NCBI GenBank assembly: GCA_938038825.1
Contig: CALHST010000167.1
Span: forward strand, 1-15,141
Direction of reading: 5' to 3'
Source: an uncultured Paracoccaceae bacterium
GTDB lineage: Bacteria > Pseudomonadota > Alphaproteobacteria > Rhodobacterales > Rhodobacteraceae
Length of the DNA: 15,141 bases
Below the pieces are notes generated by a model. That model searched no databases. It worked only from the letters and a program-made list of their open reading frames with translations, and was not told the DNA's origin. How positions within the stretch are numbered: the stretch's first letter is position 1; the number at the start of each line of letters is the position of its first letter. Positions 1-7,130 of the stretch are shown here, piece by piece. The translations under genes and the position numbers were made by a program.

Positions 1-277
1 CGTTCGCCTAGGTCTGGATCTTATCGTCATAATCGCCAACGATTCTGCTTATGGTGCGGAACACATCCAGTTCATTGATCGCAAGATGGATCCAAGCCTG
101 ACAGAATTCCAATGGCCGTCTTTTGCAAAAGTTGCGCAGTCCTTGGGGGGCGAGGGATTCGAAGTGCGTTCAAAGGAGCAACTTGAAGACGGGCTTGCGG
201 CCCTTGAGACGCGGAAGGGCCCATTTCTTTTAGAGCTCCGATTGGATCCTTTGGATGTTCCCCGGATGCGGACTTGA
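1..277 (+). CDS. C-terminal part of a thiamine-diphosphate-dependent enzyme (acetolactate synthase-like)
   Basis: An open frame enters from the left edge (codons in register from base 2) and ends at TGA 275-277, giving about 91 visible residues. Near its start it reads 'VIIANDSAYGAEH'. The N-D-x-x-Y-G part matches the second half of the thiamine-diphosphate/Mg2+ motif (GDG...NxxYG) in the C-terminal domain of the acetolactate synthase, benzoylformate decarboxylase and sulfoacetaldehyde acetyltransferase family. The remainder (an F-A-K-V-A-Q-S-L-G-like helix, then '...GPFLLELRLDP') fits the usual end of that domain, where a helix contacts the cofactor and a last strand closes the fold. The exact substrate cannot be told because the N-terminal and middle domains lie outside the window. 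The family call is fairly secure and any enzyme name would be a guess. Confidence 0.8.
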   Translation, partial: VRLGLDLIVIIANDSAYGAEHIQFIDRKMDPSLTEFQWPSFAKVAQSLGGEGFEVRSKEQLEDGLAALETRKGPFLLELRLDPLDVPRMRT

Positions 278-506
278 TCTGCGCGTAGGATCGGAAGAGA
301 AAACTCTTATTAATACAATACCTTAAGATGGCATTCGGTCACTTGGTCGCGCGCCAAATTTTTCTATAACCGCTTTCGCGGCCACCCAATTGTGGCGGCT
401 GACGTTGGGTATCTTTTCTAATTTAACGATAATTGTTCACAACCCAGCCGCGAACTTGCCACATTCTCGGCCTTGGATAAACTTGGCACAAACGGGGAAT
501 TTAGTA

Positions 507-1280
507 ATGAGTCTGGAAAAAACACCCACTGTATTCGTCGCGCTAATGTTAGCGCCCGAACAATTAGATCTGTTCGAAGAAATAGAAGCAGAAGCCATCG
601 ACATATTGGGCGATGTCTCGGACGCGCGTGCGCATTTTGCGAGCCGCGGCGAGGACTTGGTCTTTCTTGATCATGGCGCGATGCGCATGGCGCTGGGGTG
701 GTCCACTTTGCCCACCGGTGATGCATTGACCTTGGCCGTCGGGGCACAGCCCGATAAGGTTTTGTCACGGGAAGATGCACGCGTGGCGGCGGATATGTTG
801 CGCAAGCTTGTCGGGCGCGCAGAAGCGTTGTTTGACTCGCGACATGCGCTTTGGCAGATCGCTTTGCTACCGTTGCAAACCACGACAATGGACAACCATG
901 CCGGTCAGCTGCGAACATTGGATCCGGCGACAGGGTATCAAGGCGGAATGCCATTTGTGACCGTTGAACTTGATCAACCCCATGCAATTGAACAACCCGC
1001 TGCGCACAGCAAAACGGCAGAGGACTATCTGTCAGGCATCCGGGCTGCATTTGAGGATGCCAATGACAACCCAAGCTGGGCCATGCAGGCTTCTGCTTTG
1101 GCGTTGTCGACAGCCTTTACGTTGGTGACGCCACCCATCGGCATCGCCATGTTCACCTATGCAGCGTTGCGGCAAGGCAAGGATATGGACTTGCTCCCAC
1201 GGAATATAGATTTTCCAACGTCGCACCCCAATTGGCGACCGGCTGATCGTAAGCAGATAGGCTTGGTCGTTCAGCCTTGA
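507..1280 (+). CDS. Hypothetical protein, 257 aa, function unknown
   Basis: I do not recognise this family. The frame could begin as far upstream as 390, but the residues encoded before 507 look like noncoding sequence. The ATG at 507 is preceded by GGGGAA at a workable distance, so I start there (MSLEKTPTVF). The N-terminal 170 residues are mixed and mildly acidic, with 'EQLDLFEEIEAEA' and 'LSREDARVAADMLRKLVGRAE' likely forming amphipathic helices. A hydrophobic stretch of about 25 residues from about residue 195 ('ALALSTAFTLVTPPIGIAMF') could be a membrane or buried helix, followed by a charged 'RQGKDMDLLPRNI' tail. There is no signal peptide. It stands alone: 229 bp separate it from the gene on its left and a tRNA follows. 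It is coding by length and codon use, but its role is open. Confidence 0.7.
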   Translation: MSLEKTPTVFVALMLAPEQLDLFEEIEAEAIDILGDVSDARAHFASRGEDLVFLDHGAMRMALGWSTLPTGDALTLAVGAQPDKVLSREDARVAADMLRKLVGRAEALFDSRHALWQIALLPLQTTTMDNHAGQLRTLDPATGYQGGMPFVTVELDQPHAIEQPAAHSKTAEDYLSGIRAAFEDANDNPSWAMQASALALSTAFTLVTPPIGIAMFTYAALRQGKDMDLLPRNIDFPTSHPNWRPADRKQIGLVVQP

Positions 1281-1294
1281 TAAAATTCAGATTG

Positions 1295-1313
1295 AACTGA
1301 CCGATGGTCAGTT
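1295..1313. other. Perfect 8-bp inverted repeat after the hypothetical gene
   Basis: AACTGACC-GAT-GGTCAGTT starts 15 bases after the stop codon of the 257-residue gene. The arms pair perfectly around a 3-base centre. No T-run follows, so it is a poor intrinsic terminator. A palindrome of the form TGACCGA-x-GGTCA also looks like an operator of the TetR-family type. If it is an operator, its target is unclear, since the nearest downstream genes are a tRNA and the ABC exporter at 1642. Confidence 0.4.
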
Positions 1314-1373
1314 GGTTGACAAAAGCGGGCACGATTATCTGCATCAATCCTGGAAGACGGTATTTGATCCTGC

Positions 1374-1402
1374 TTGACGGCAAGAACGCTCTGCCATATC
1401 AC
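1374..1402 (+). promoter_or_regulatory. Promoter of the tRNA-Gly gene
   Basis: A TTGACG -35 box (1374-1379), a 17-base spacer and a TATCAC -10 box (1397-1402) lie just before the tRNA. A start about 7 bases after the -10 box would leave a leader of only a few bases before the tRNA at 1416, which is typical for tRNA genes. The -35 matches the sigma-70 consensus at 5 of 6 positions and the -10 at 4 of 6. A second TTGACA at 1316-1321 has no matching -10 box. Confidence 0.55.
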
Positions 1403-1415
1403 CCGGCGCACACGA

Positions 1416-1489
1416 GCGGGTATGGTGAAATGGTATCATAAGAGCCTTCCAAGCTTAAGGTGCGGGTTCGATTCCCGCTACCCGCTCCA
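1416..1489 (+). tRNA. tRNA-Gly (anticodon UCC)
   Basis: A 74-base tRNA with the CCA end encoded. The acceptor stem is GCGGGTA (1416-1422) paired with TACCCGC, followed by discriminator T and CCA (1487-1489). The anticodon loop is C-T-T-C-C-A-A at 1446-1452, with TCC at 1448-1450. The T arm carries GGTTCGATTCC. The overall sequence is very close to the E. coli tRNA-Gly(UCC). It decodes GGA/GGG glycine codons. I did not see a duplicated 3' end elsewhere in the window, so there is no evidence of an integrated element here. Confidence 0.96.
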
Positions 1490-1519
1490 GATTTCTTGAT
1501 TGATACGACATTTACGCGT

Positions 1520-1534
1520 TTTTGGCCGCCAAAA
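1520..1534. other. 15-bp palindrome between the tRNA and the ABC exporter gene
   Basis: TTTTGGC-C-GCCAAAA is a perfect 7-bp inverted repeat around one base. The centre is too tight to make an RNA hairpin with full pairing, so a protein-binding site is the likelier reading. It sits 30 bases past the tRNA and about 108 bases before the exporter start. No regulator gene lies next to it. Confidence 0.3.
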
Positions 1535-1641
1535 GCCGATTTTGCGCAGTTGGATCGGCGCGCGTGCTGTATGTCCACTTGACCCGCGCAGCGCACAGCG
1601 CCAAGTAGACGCTGTTGGTATGAGTGGAGACCACGGGTCGT

Positions 1642-3423
1642 ATGACGGACAAGTCTGAAGAACGCGAAAAATCTAAGCAAATTGGTGCACTACGCGCTTT
1701 GTGGCCGTTTATGCGGCCCTATACCGGCTTGATGGCCGCAGCGGTTGTCGCATTGATTGTAACGGCCGTCATTTCCCTGACATTGCCATTGGCTGTGCGC
1801 CGCGTGGTCGACAATTTCAATGTCGAAAGCGGCGCGGTTCTTGATTCTTACTTCCTCGCAGCTATCGGAATTGCGGGGCTTTTGGCCTTGGGAACCGGGC
1901 TGCGGTATATGCTTGTAACACGCCTTGGTGAACGGGTTGTCGCAGATATACGCAAGGCCGTGTTTGACCGGGTTATTGGATTGTCGCCTGCGTTTTATGA
2001 ACGTGTAATGACAGGAGAAGTCTTAAGCCGGATTACAACCGACACAACACTGATCCAATCGGTCATAGGCTCTTCTGTGTCCATTGCCCTGCGCAACATC
2101 CTGATTTTCATCGGTGGCTTGGTGTTGATGCTGCTGACGTCTGCCAAACTGACATCGCTGGTGCTTTTGGTTGTTCCTGCGGTTGTGATGCCCATCCTTG
2201 TTTTGGGGCGCAAATTGCGGGTGATTTCACGCGAGAACCAAGACCTGATTGCCGCGTCTTCCGGCAATGCGTCCGAAGCTCTTTTATCCGTGCAGACTGT
2301 GCAGGCCTTCACGCAGGAAGAAGCCAGTCGCAAACACTTTTCCGATGTCACGGAAGCAAGCTTTGATTCGGCCAAAAAGCGTATTTCGACGCGTGCGCTT
2401 ATGACGGTTATCGTGATTTTCTTGGTGTTTTCTGGTGTCGTTGGCGTGTTGTGGATTGGCGCACGTGATGTCCGCGAGGGCTTGATGACCGCCGGGGCGT
2501 TGATCCAATTTGTGATTTATTCCGTGATGGTGGCAGGCGGGGTTGCGGCCTTGTCCGAAATCTGGAGCGAGCTGCAACGTGCCGCAGGTGCAACGGAACG
2601 TCTGGTCGAACTTCTAACGATTGAAGACGCAGTGAAGGACCCCGAAAATCCGCGCGATTTACCGCGCCCGGTCAAGGGTGATCTGGTTTTTGAAGACGTA
2701 GAATTTGCCTACCCTGCGCGCCCGGACACCGTGGCCTTGGCATCGGTTTCTTTGCACGTCAAACCGGGTGAGACGGTTGCGTTTGTTGGGCCATCTGGTG
2801 CGGGTAAGACAACCATCATTCAACTCTTGCAGCGATTTTATGATCCCCAAAACGGTGTGATCCGACTGGATGGTCAGAATATCGCAGAGTTGAATCGCGA
2901 TGATTTCCGAAAAGAAATTGCACTGGTTCCACAAGATGCAGTGATCTTTGCGACAACGGCGCGCGAAAATATCCGCTTTGGACGACCCGGTGCGTCCGAT
3001 GCCGCGGTGGAAGCCGCTGCACGTTCTGCGGCAGCGCATGATTTTATCAGCGCCTTGCCAGACGGGTATGACAGTGATGTGGGCGAGCGCGGTGTGATGC
3101 TGTCAGGCGGGCAAAAGCAACGTATCGCCATTGCGCGGGCCATCTTGCGGGATTCGCCGATCTTGTTGCTGGATGAGGCGACCTCGGCTTTGGATGCAGA
3201 AAGCGAGCGGGCGGTGCAAACAGCCGTTGATACACTCAGCGAAGGGCGAACCACACTGATCGTGGCGCATCGTTTGGCGACTGTCAAAAAGGCGGACCGT
3301 ATTGTGGTGCTGGATCAAGGCCGCATCGTTGCCCAAGGACCGCATGAGCAATTGGTGTCGGAAGACGGGCTTTATGCGCGTCTGGCACGGTTACAATTCA
3401 CCGATGGTTTGGCGGCTGAGTAA
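1642..3423 (+). CDS. ABC exporter half-transporter (fused membrane and ATPase domains, MsbA/BmrA type)
   Basis: 593 residues. This is a homodimer-type inner-membrane exporter that uses ATP to move a hydrophobic or amphipathic substrate outward. Residues from about 25 to 320 form the six-helix membrane domain. The ATPase domain follows, with Walker A GPSGAGKTT (383-391), Q-loop 'LVPQD', signature LSGGQKQR (487-494), Walker B ILLLDE with D511 and E512, D-loop 'SALD', and H-loop H543. All catalytic residues are intact and the length is normal for the family. The ATG at 1642 is preceded by GGAGA (1626-1630). A GTG at 1624 is in frame but has no ribosome site. The N-terminus is short and highly charged, with no signal peptide. 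The substrate cannot be read from the sequence; lipid, drug or peptide export are all possible. It appears to be a single-gene unit, ended by the terminator at 3522. Confidence 0.9.
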   Translation: MTDKSEEREKSKQIGALRALWPFMRPYTGLMAAAVVALIVTAVISLTLPLAVRRVVDNFNVESGAVLDSYFLAAIGIAGLLALGTGLRYMLVTRLGERVVADIRKAVFDRVIGLSPAFYERVMTGEVLSRITTDTTLIQSVIGSSVSIALRNILIFIGGLVLMLLTSAKLTSLVLLVVPAVVMPILVLGRKLRVISRENQDLIAASSGNASEALLSVQTVQAFTQEEASRKHFSDVTEASFDSAKKRISTRALMTVIVIFLVFSGVVGVLWIGARDVREGLMTAGALIQFVIYSVMVAGGVAALSEIWSELQRAAGATERLVELLTIEDAVKDPENPRDLPRPVKGDLVFEDVEFAYPARPDTVALASVSLHVKPGETVAFVGPSGAGKTTIIQLLQRFYDPQNGVIRLDGQNIAELNRDDFRKEIALVPQDAVIFATTARENIRFGRPGASDAAVEAAARSAAAHDFISALPDGYDSDVGERGVMLSGGQKQRIAIARAILRDSPILLLDEATSALDAESERAVQTAVDTLSEGRTTLIVAHRLATVKKADRIVVLDQGRIVAQGPHEQLVSEDGLYARLARLQFTDGLAAE

Positions 3424-3438
3424 GCCCTGTTAAACGGA

Positions 3439-3455
3439 GCGGGTCTGCGACCCGC
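3439..3455 (+). other. Short G+C-rich hairpin after the exporter gene
   Basis: GCGGGT-CTGCG-ACCCGC, a 6-bp stem with a 5-base loop, begins 15 bases after the exporter stop. No T-run follows. It may protect the 3' end of the mRNA or help termination at the stronger hairpin about 80 bases downstream. Confidence 0.3.
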
Positions 3456-3521
3456 ACGCCATATTGGAACTCTGGGCACGCGTTCTCGCAAGGATTTGGT
3501 GTTGTGACGTTTGGTTATCGG

Positions 3522-3555
3522 CTGTGACGCCGCGTTTTTTCGGTGTCACAGTTTT
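3522..3555 (+). terminator. Intrinsic terminator of the ABC exporter transcript
   Basis: CTGTGACGCCG (3522-3532) pairs with CGGTGTCACAG (3541-3551). This is an 11-bp stem with one G-U pair and an 8-base loop holding six Ts. TTTT (3552-3555) follows directly. It lies about 100 bases after the exporter stop and before the acyl-CoA synthetase gene, so the two genes are probably separate transcription units. The inverted CTGTGAC/GTCACAG could also serve as a protein site, but the stem length and T-run favour a terminator. Confidence 0.6.
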
Positions 3556-3581
3556 GTGGGTAACTTGCCTATTGTGGGTAA
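3554..3581 (+). repeat. Two 10-bp direct repeats, 18-bp period, upstream of the acyl-CoA synthetase
   Basis: TTGTGGGTAA occurs at 3554-3563 and again at 3572-3581. They lie about 80-105 bases before the acyl-CoA synthetase start, just past the terminator stem. Tandem 10-mers close to two helical turns apart could bind a regulator of the synthetase gene, but two copies alone do not prove this. Confidence 0.35.
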
Positions 3582-3659
3582 GCGGCGCATCTTGGTGTCA
3601 AGAGGAGACTGGCTGATCGACGATTGCTGAACAGCCAGTGATATCAGGGAGGTGACGCC

Positions 3660-5549
3660 ATGGCTTTTGCCGGGATCGAAGACATCAAAGCAATTGAATC
3701 AGAAATGGCGTGGGAAGACCGAAATGTGCCCGCGACATTGTATCGGTTGCTGAGTAATACGGCGAAAAAGTTTTCTGGACGCAATGCTGTCAGCTTCCAG
3801 ATTTTTTCGGGTCCAACGGATAAGGCGGAAACGCTGACGTGGAGCGAATTGCATGCCAAGGTCACACAGACAGCAAACCTATTTCGCAAACTTGGTGTCG
3901 GAAAAGATGACGTTGTGGCCTATATTTTGCCCAACGCAAACGAAACCTTGTTCACCTTTCTAGGTGGTGCTGTTGCGGGGATCGTCAATCCAATCAATCC
4001 GCTTCTGGAAGCCGAGCAAATTGGCGCAATCTTGCGGGAAACAAATGCCAAAGTTGTGGTGACTTTGAAGCCCTTCCCAAAGACGGATGTGGCGCAGAAA
4101 ACTGCGGCCGCTGTGAAGCTTGCGCCAAATGTGAAAACCGTTTTGGAAGTTGATTTGTTGCGCTATTTGTCACCGCCGAAATCCTGGATTGTGCCATTTC
4201 TGCGCCCTAAAATGGAGCGTCCATCCACGGCTGACTACAAAGATTTTGTCACAGAGATTTCGCAGCAGCCAACAACGCTTAAGTTTGATGACCCGCAAGT
4301 CGATCGCGTCGCGGCCTATTTCCATACAGGTGGCACAACGGGCATGCCGAAAGTCGCGCAACACCGGTATTCCGGTCTGATCTACAATGGATGGGTGGGC
4401 AATACGCTGCTGTATTCCGAGGAAGACGTGGTGATGTGCCCGCTTCCTTTGTTCCACGTGTTTGCCTGCCATCCGATCATGATGGGCGCTGTGTCTTCGG
4501 GGGCGCATGTGGTGTTCCCGACACCGCAAGGATATCGGGGCGACGGTGTTTTTGACAATTTCTGGAAGTTGATCGAACGCTGGAAGGTAACGTTTATTAT
4601 CACCGTCCCTACGGCCATTTCTGCAAAAATGCAGCGCCCGGTCGATGCGGATATTTCATCCGTCAAAACCGCGTTTTCGGGGTCAGCACCGCTGCCGGTT
4701 GAGTTGTTCAAGAGGTTTGAAAAAGCGACGGGAGTGACCATCATTGAGGGATACGGTCTGACCGAAGCGACCTGTCTTGTGTCATGCAACCCGGTGGACG
4801 GCGAAAAGAAGATTGGTTCTATCGGGACCACGTTCCCTTATACTGATGTCAAGATCCTGAAATCCGATGGAACAGAGGCAGCGACGGACGAGGTCGGCGA
4901 AATCTGCATTTCTAACCCTGGGGTTTATGTGGGCAACACCTATACGGAATCCGAAAAGAACGCGGATCTGTTTCACGGAGAGTATTTGCGCACAGGGGAT
5001 CTTGGGCGCTTTGATACGGATCACTATTTGTGGATTACAGGGCGGGCAAAAGATCTGATTATCCGAGGTGGGCACAACATTGACCCTGCTGAGATCGAAG
5101 AAGCACTGTTGGGTCACGAGGCCGTGGCTTTTGCAGGCGCGATTGGGCAACCCGATGCGCATGCGGGCGAAGTACCGTGTGTGTTTGTGGAGTTGATAGA
5201 AGGCGCGTCTGCTACCAAAGAAGACTTAATGGCCTTCTGCAAGACACATGTTCAAGAACGGGCTGCGCAACCCAAACATTTGGAAATTTTGGCAGAGCTG
5301 CCCAAAACGGCTGTTGGCAAAGTGTTCAAGCCGGACCTCCGCAAATCTGCGATAACGCGGATTTACAACGAAGCACTGGACGCTGCCGGCGTAACAGCCC
5401 GGGTAGAAAGTGTTTTGGATGACAAAAAGCGCGGTTTGGTGGCGCAAGTGGCCTTGAACGGAACAGAGCCGTCAACTGTCGATGACGCGCTTGGTGCGTT
5501 CACGCGACCTTGGGACGACATCAATGCCGCCAAAATAGCTGCCGAATAA
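3660..5549 (+). CDS. Acyl-CoA synthetase (AMP-forming, ANL superfamily)
   Basis: 629 residues. It activates a carboxylic acid, probably a medium- or long-chain fatty acid, to acyl-AMP and then acyl-CoA in the cytoplasm. The adenylation motifs are all present: phosphate-binding HTGGTTGMPK (222-231), EGYGLTEA (363-370), RTGDLG (444-449), hinge region GRAKDLIIRGGHNI (from 461), and the C-terminal catalytic lysine in PKTAVGKVFK (K554). The motif form 'TGGTTGMPK' followed by 'VAQH' is a variant I associate with bacterial FACL-like enzymes rather than acetyl-CoA synthetase. About 75 residues follow K554, longer than in most family members; this tail is acidic near its end. The start is secure, with AGGGAGGTG at 3646-3654 a few bases upstream. 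No beta-oxidation genes are adjacent, so the physiological acid is unknown. Confidence 0.9.
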   Translation: MAFAGIEDIKAIESEMAWEDRNVPATLYRLLSNTAKKFSGRNAVSFQIFSGPTDKAETLTWSELHAKVTQTANLFRKLGVGKDDVVAYILPNANETLFTFLGGAVAGIVNPINPLLEAEQIGAILRETNAKVVVTLKPFPKTDVAQKTAAAVKLAPNVKTVLEVDLLRYLSPPKSWIVPFLRPKMERPSTADYKDFVTEISQQPTTLKFDDPQVDRVAAYFHTGGTTGMPKVAQHRYSGLIYNGWVGNTLLYSEEDVVMCPLPLFHVFACHPIMMGAVSSGAHVVFPTPQGYRGDGVFDNFWKLIERWKVTFIITVPTAISAKMQRPVDADISSVKTAFSGSAPLPVELFKRFEKATGVTIIEGYGLTEATCLVSCNPVDGEKKIGSIGTTFPYTDVKILKSDGTEAATDEVGEICISNPGVYVGNTYTESEKNADLFHGEYLRTGDLGRFDTDHYLWITGRAKDLIIRGGHNIDPAEIEEALLGHEAVAFAGAIGQPDAHAGEVPCVFVELIEGASATKEDLMAFCKTHVQERAAQPKHLEILAELPKTAVGKVFKPDLRKSAITRIYNEALDAAGVTARVESVLDDKKRGLVAQVALNGTEPSTVDDALGAFTRPWDDINAAKIAAE

Positions 5550-5550
5550 A

Positions 5551-5614
5551 CGTGAGCTGAAGCTCACCTTACGTGCAAGATGAACGGTGCGTGTAAGGTG
5601 AGCTTTAGCTCACG
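5551..5614. repeat. Paired-hairpin palindrome, copy 1 (likely bidirectional terminator)
   Basis: The left arm 5551-5572 and right arm 5593-5614 are inverted copies over 22 bases with one mismatch, which is a G-U pair in + strand RNA. They are separated by 20 bases. Each arm is itself a hairpin: GTGAGC-TGAA-GCTCAC on the left and GTGAGC-TTTA-GCTCAC on the right. The element starts one base after the acyl-CoA synthetase stop and contains the stop codon of the convergent hydrolase gene. The 19-base core GGTGAGCTTTAGCTCACGC (5597-5615) recurs exactly at 9724-9742. Confidence 0.75.
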
Positions 5615-6452
5615 CATCGTCTAGGAAAGGTGTCGCTGTCATGGTTGCGGGGATCGCTGCACCCAACCGCTTCAAAAGCGCCGGGGCAAGTTGCGTTTGT
5701 TCAATGATCGTGTCGCTGCTTGGGCCGGTGGCCGGGCCAAAATAATACAATGCGGCGTCTCGCTGCAGCTCTGTCGTACCGCCATGATGACCACGCTCGT
5801 CTTGTCCATGGTCCGCGGTCACAATCACCTCATACCCCATGTTTCGCCATTGCGGGATGAACGGGGCAAGCATTTCGTCCATCACATTACAAGCATGATC
5901 CATTTCCTGGCATTCGTGGAAATAGCGATGCCCGAAGCTGTCCAAGGTACATGTGTGCAACATCCCGTAATCGAGATCAAAACGATGGCACAGTGAGGTG
6001 AGTGTTGCGAACAAATCCACATCAGACGGGGTCATCTGATTGGTGCTGTTGTACCCAGTCATCGTGTGAAAACGACCGTGATTGATGGCGGGATTGTCAG
6101 ATTCGTCAAATTCGATGTCGCGCACATAATCGAAGGGATGGCGGTTAAAGAATTCCGACCAGAATGAATGTGCCACAGCGCCTGTAATTCCGCCCGCTGC
6201 GCGCGTCGCGGAAAAGACATCTGGTTGGTCCAGGTAGAATACGTTCCCGTTACCTGTGCAGCCATGTTGTTGCGGCGTTTGCCCTGTATGGATCGACGCA
6301 TAGCAACTGGCAGAGATTGACGGTAGAACAGCGCGGTGTTTCCAGACTTGTGCATCCCCTGACGCCACCCATCCTTCGAGATTGCCGAAGAGGCGGCGCC
6401 AATTGTGCCATGGGACGCCGTCCAAAATGATCAAAAGCACCTTGCGCTTCAT
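5610..6452 (-). CDS. Alkaline-phosphatase-superfamily phosphodiesterase/hydrolase
   Basis: 280 residues, cytoplasmic (no signal peptide). This is a metal-dependent hydrolase of phospho- or related esters, of the nucleotide pyrophosphatase/phosphodiesterase group. The likely two-metal site reads in order: D11 in 'LLIILDGV', nucleophile S47 in 'LPSISASCY' (aligned with the Thr of the classical PTKT motif), D171 and H175 in 'LDSFGH', D214 and H215 in 'TADHGQ', and a final His in 'GHHGG' (H222/H223). The last part resembles the DHGM...G.HGG pattern of ethanolamine-phosphate transferase-type members rather than eukaryotic NPPs, where the last His is far downstream. The start at 6452 is set by GGGAGA seven bases upstream; an in-frame ATG at 6467 lies above that site and is rejected. 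The substrate is unknown. Its last Ala codon and TGA lie inside the palindrome. Confidence 0.82.
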   Translation of the reverse strand: MKRKVLLIILDGVPWHNWRRLFGNLEGWVASGDAQVWKHRAVLPSISASCYASIHTGQTPQQHGCTGNGNVFYLDQPDVFSATRAAGGITGAVAHSFWSEFFNRHPFDYVRDIEFDESDNPAINHGRFHTMTGYNSTNQMTPSDVDLFATLTSLCHRFDLDYGMLHTCTLDSFGHRYFHECQEMDHACNVMDEMLAPFIPQWRNMGYEVIVTADHGQDERGHHGGTTELQRDAALYYFGPATGPSSDTIIEQTQLAPALLKRLGAAIPATMTATPFLDDA

Positions 6453-6459
6453 AAAGCTG

Positions 6460-6465
6460 TCTCCC
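6460..6465 (-). promoter_or_regulatory. Ribosome binding site that fixes the hydrolase start
   Basis: On the - strand GGGAGA lies seven bases before the ATG at 6452. The alternative in-frame ATG at 6467 overlaps the upstream edge of this site and has no ribosome site of its own, so the shorter protein (MKRKVLL...) is preferred. Confidence 0.65.
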
Positions 6466-6616
6466 ATTGCTGTCTGTTATGCGTAGCGCGCAGTCTTTAT
6501 AGAGAAAAGAGTGTAGGGTTATTGCAGCCTGCGGTGCGCTAACAGAGTTGTGAACAGAGCACATCGCCCGCGCCTGTTATGGAATACGGACTCCTGTAAT
6601 TTTAGGTGCTGATGAC

Positions 6617-7120
6617 ATGAAGAAATCCGGGCGCAAATCTCCTAAACCGTCAGGCAAGACGAACCGCAAGGCCAAGGCGGCCTCGCCCGCCCCAGAACAG
6701 CCGGAGCGTCGCGACATGATGAAGCTTATGCGCAATGGCGCGATTGGTGCGTTAGCTGTTGGCGGTTTGGGATGGTGGGGCGTTTCTGCGGTTCAAGCTA
6801 CAGCGGCAGAACACGACCTGACGCGTATTGGCCAAGGCACCCCAACAATCGTTCAAGTGCACGATCCGCAATGCCCTTTGTGTACGCAACTGCAACGCGA
6901 AGCCCGCAAAGCGCTGCGCGCCTGTAGTGATTGTGATCTTGTCTATTTGGTAGCCAATATCCGGGCAGAGGATGGGCAACGTTTTGCTGCACAACACAAT
7001 GTCCCACATGTGACATTGGTTCTGTTCAACGGGGCCGGCGAGGTGCAGCAAATCTTGAACGGTGTGCGCGACCAAGAGGAATTGAAACCTGTATTTGAGT
7101 CACTGTCGCAAGACAGCTGA
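6617..7120 (+). CDS. Membrane-anchored thioredoxin-like protein
   Basis: 167 residues. The N-terminal 35 residues are very basic and rich in Lys, Arg, Pro and Ser. One hydrophobic helix follows ('AIGALAVGGLGWWGVSAV', about 42-59), giving an N-in signal anchor with the rest in the periplasm. From about residue 72 the chain has a thioredoxin-fold pattern: strand 'PTIVQVHD', active-site-like CPLC (86-89), a helix, strand 'DLVYLVANI', and a Val-Pro at 129-130 in the position of the cis-proline loop, then 'VTLVLFN'. A second C-x-x-C pair (C103, C106) follows the first helix. It is likely involved in periplasmic thiol chemistry; reductase, oxidase or metal handling cannot be told apart here. Upstream is divergent from the hydrolase gene over about 160 bp. 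The ribosome site is weak (AGGTG). Confidence 0.75.
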   Translation: MKKSGRKSPKPSGKTNRKAKAASPAPEQPERRDMMKLMRNGAIGALAVGGLGWWGVSAVQATAAEHDLTRIGQGTPTIVQVHDPQCPLCTQLQREARKALRACSDCDLVYLVANIRAEDGQRFAAQHNVPHVTLVLFNGAGEVQQILNGVRDQEELKPVFESLSQDS

Positions 7121-7130
7121 TCGCAAGTTG

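Noticed and set aside
418..1074. Long - strand open frame opposite the hypothetical gene
   Set aside because: Its translation is rich in Arg, Cys, His and Pro with no hydrophobic or domain pattern, as expected of the shadow of a coding gene. The + strand frame has a ribosome site and a normal composition.
1416..1489. tRNA-Gly as an integration (att) site
   Set aside because: No integrase gene and no second copy of the tRNA 3' end were seen within the window.
1624..1641. GTG start for the ABC exporter
   Set aside because: No ribosome site precedes it. GGAGA at 1626-1630 instead serves the ATG at 1642.
6496..6501. TATAAA on the - strand as the -10 box of the hydrolase promoter
   Set aside because: No acceptable -35 box lies at the right distance, so I could not support a promoter call.
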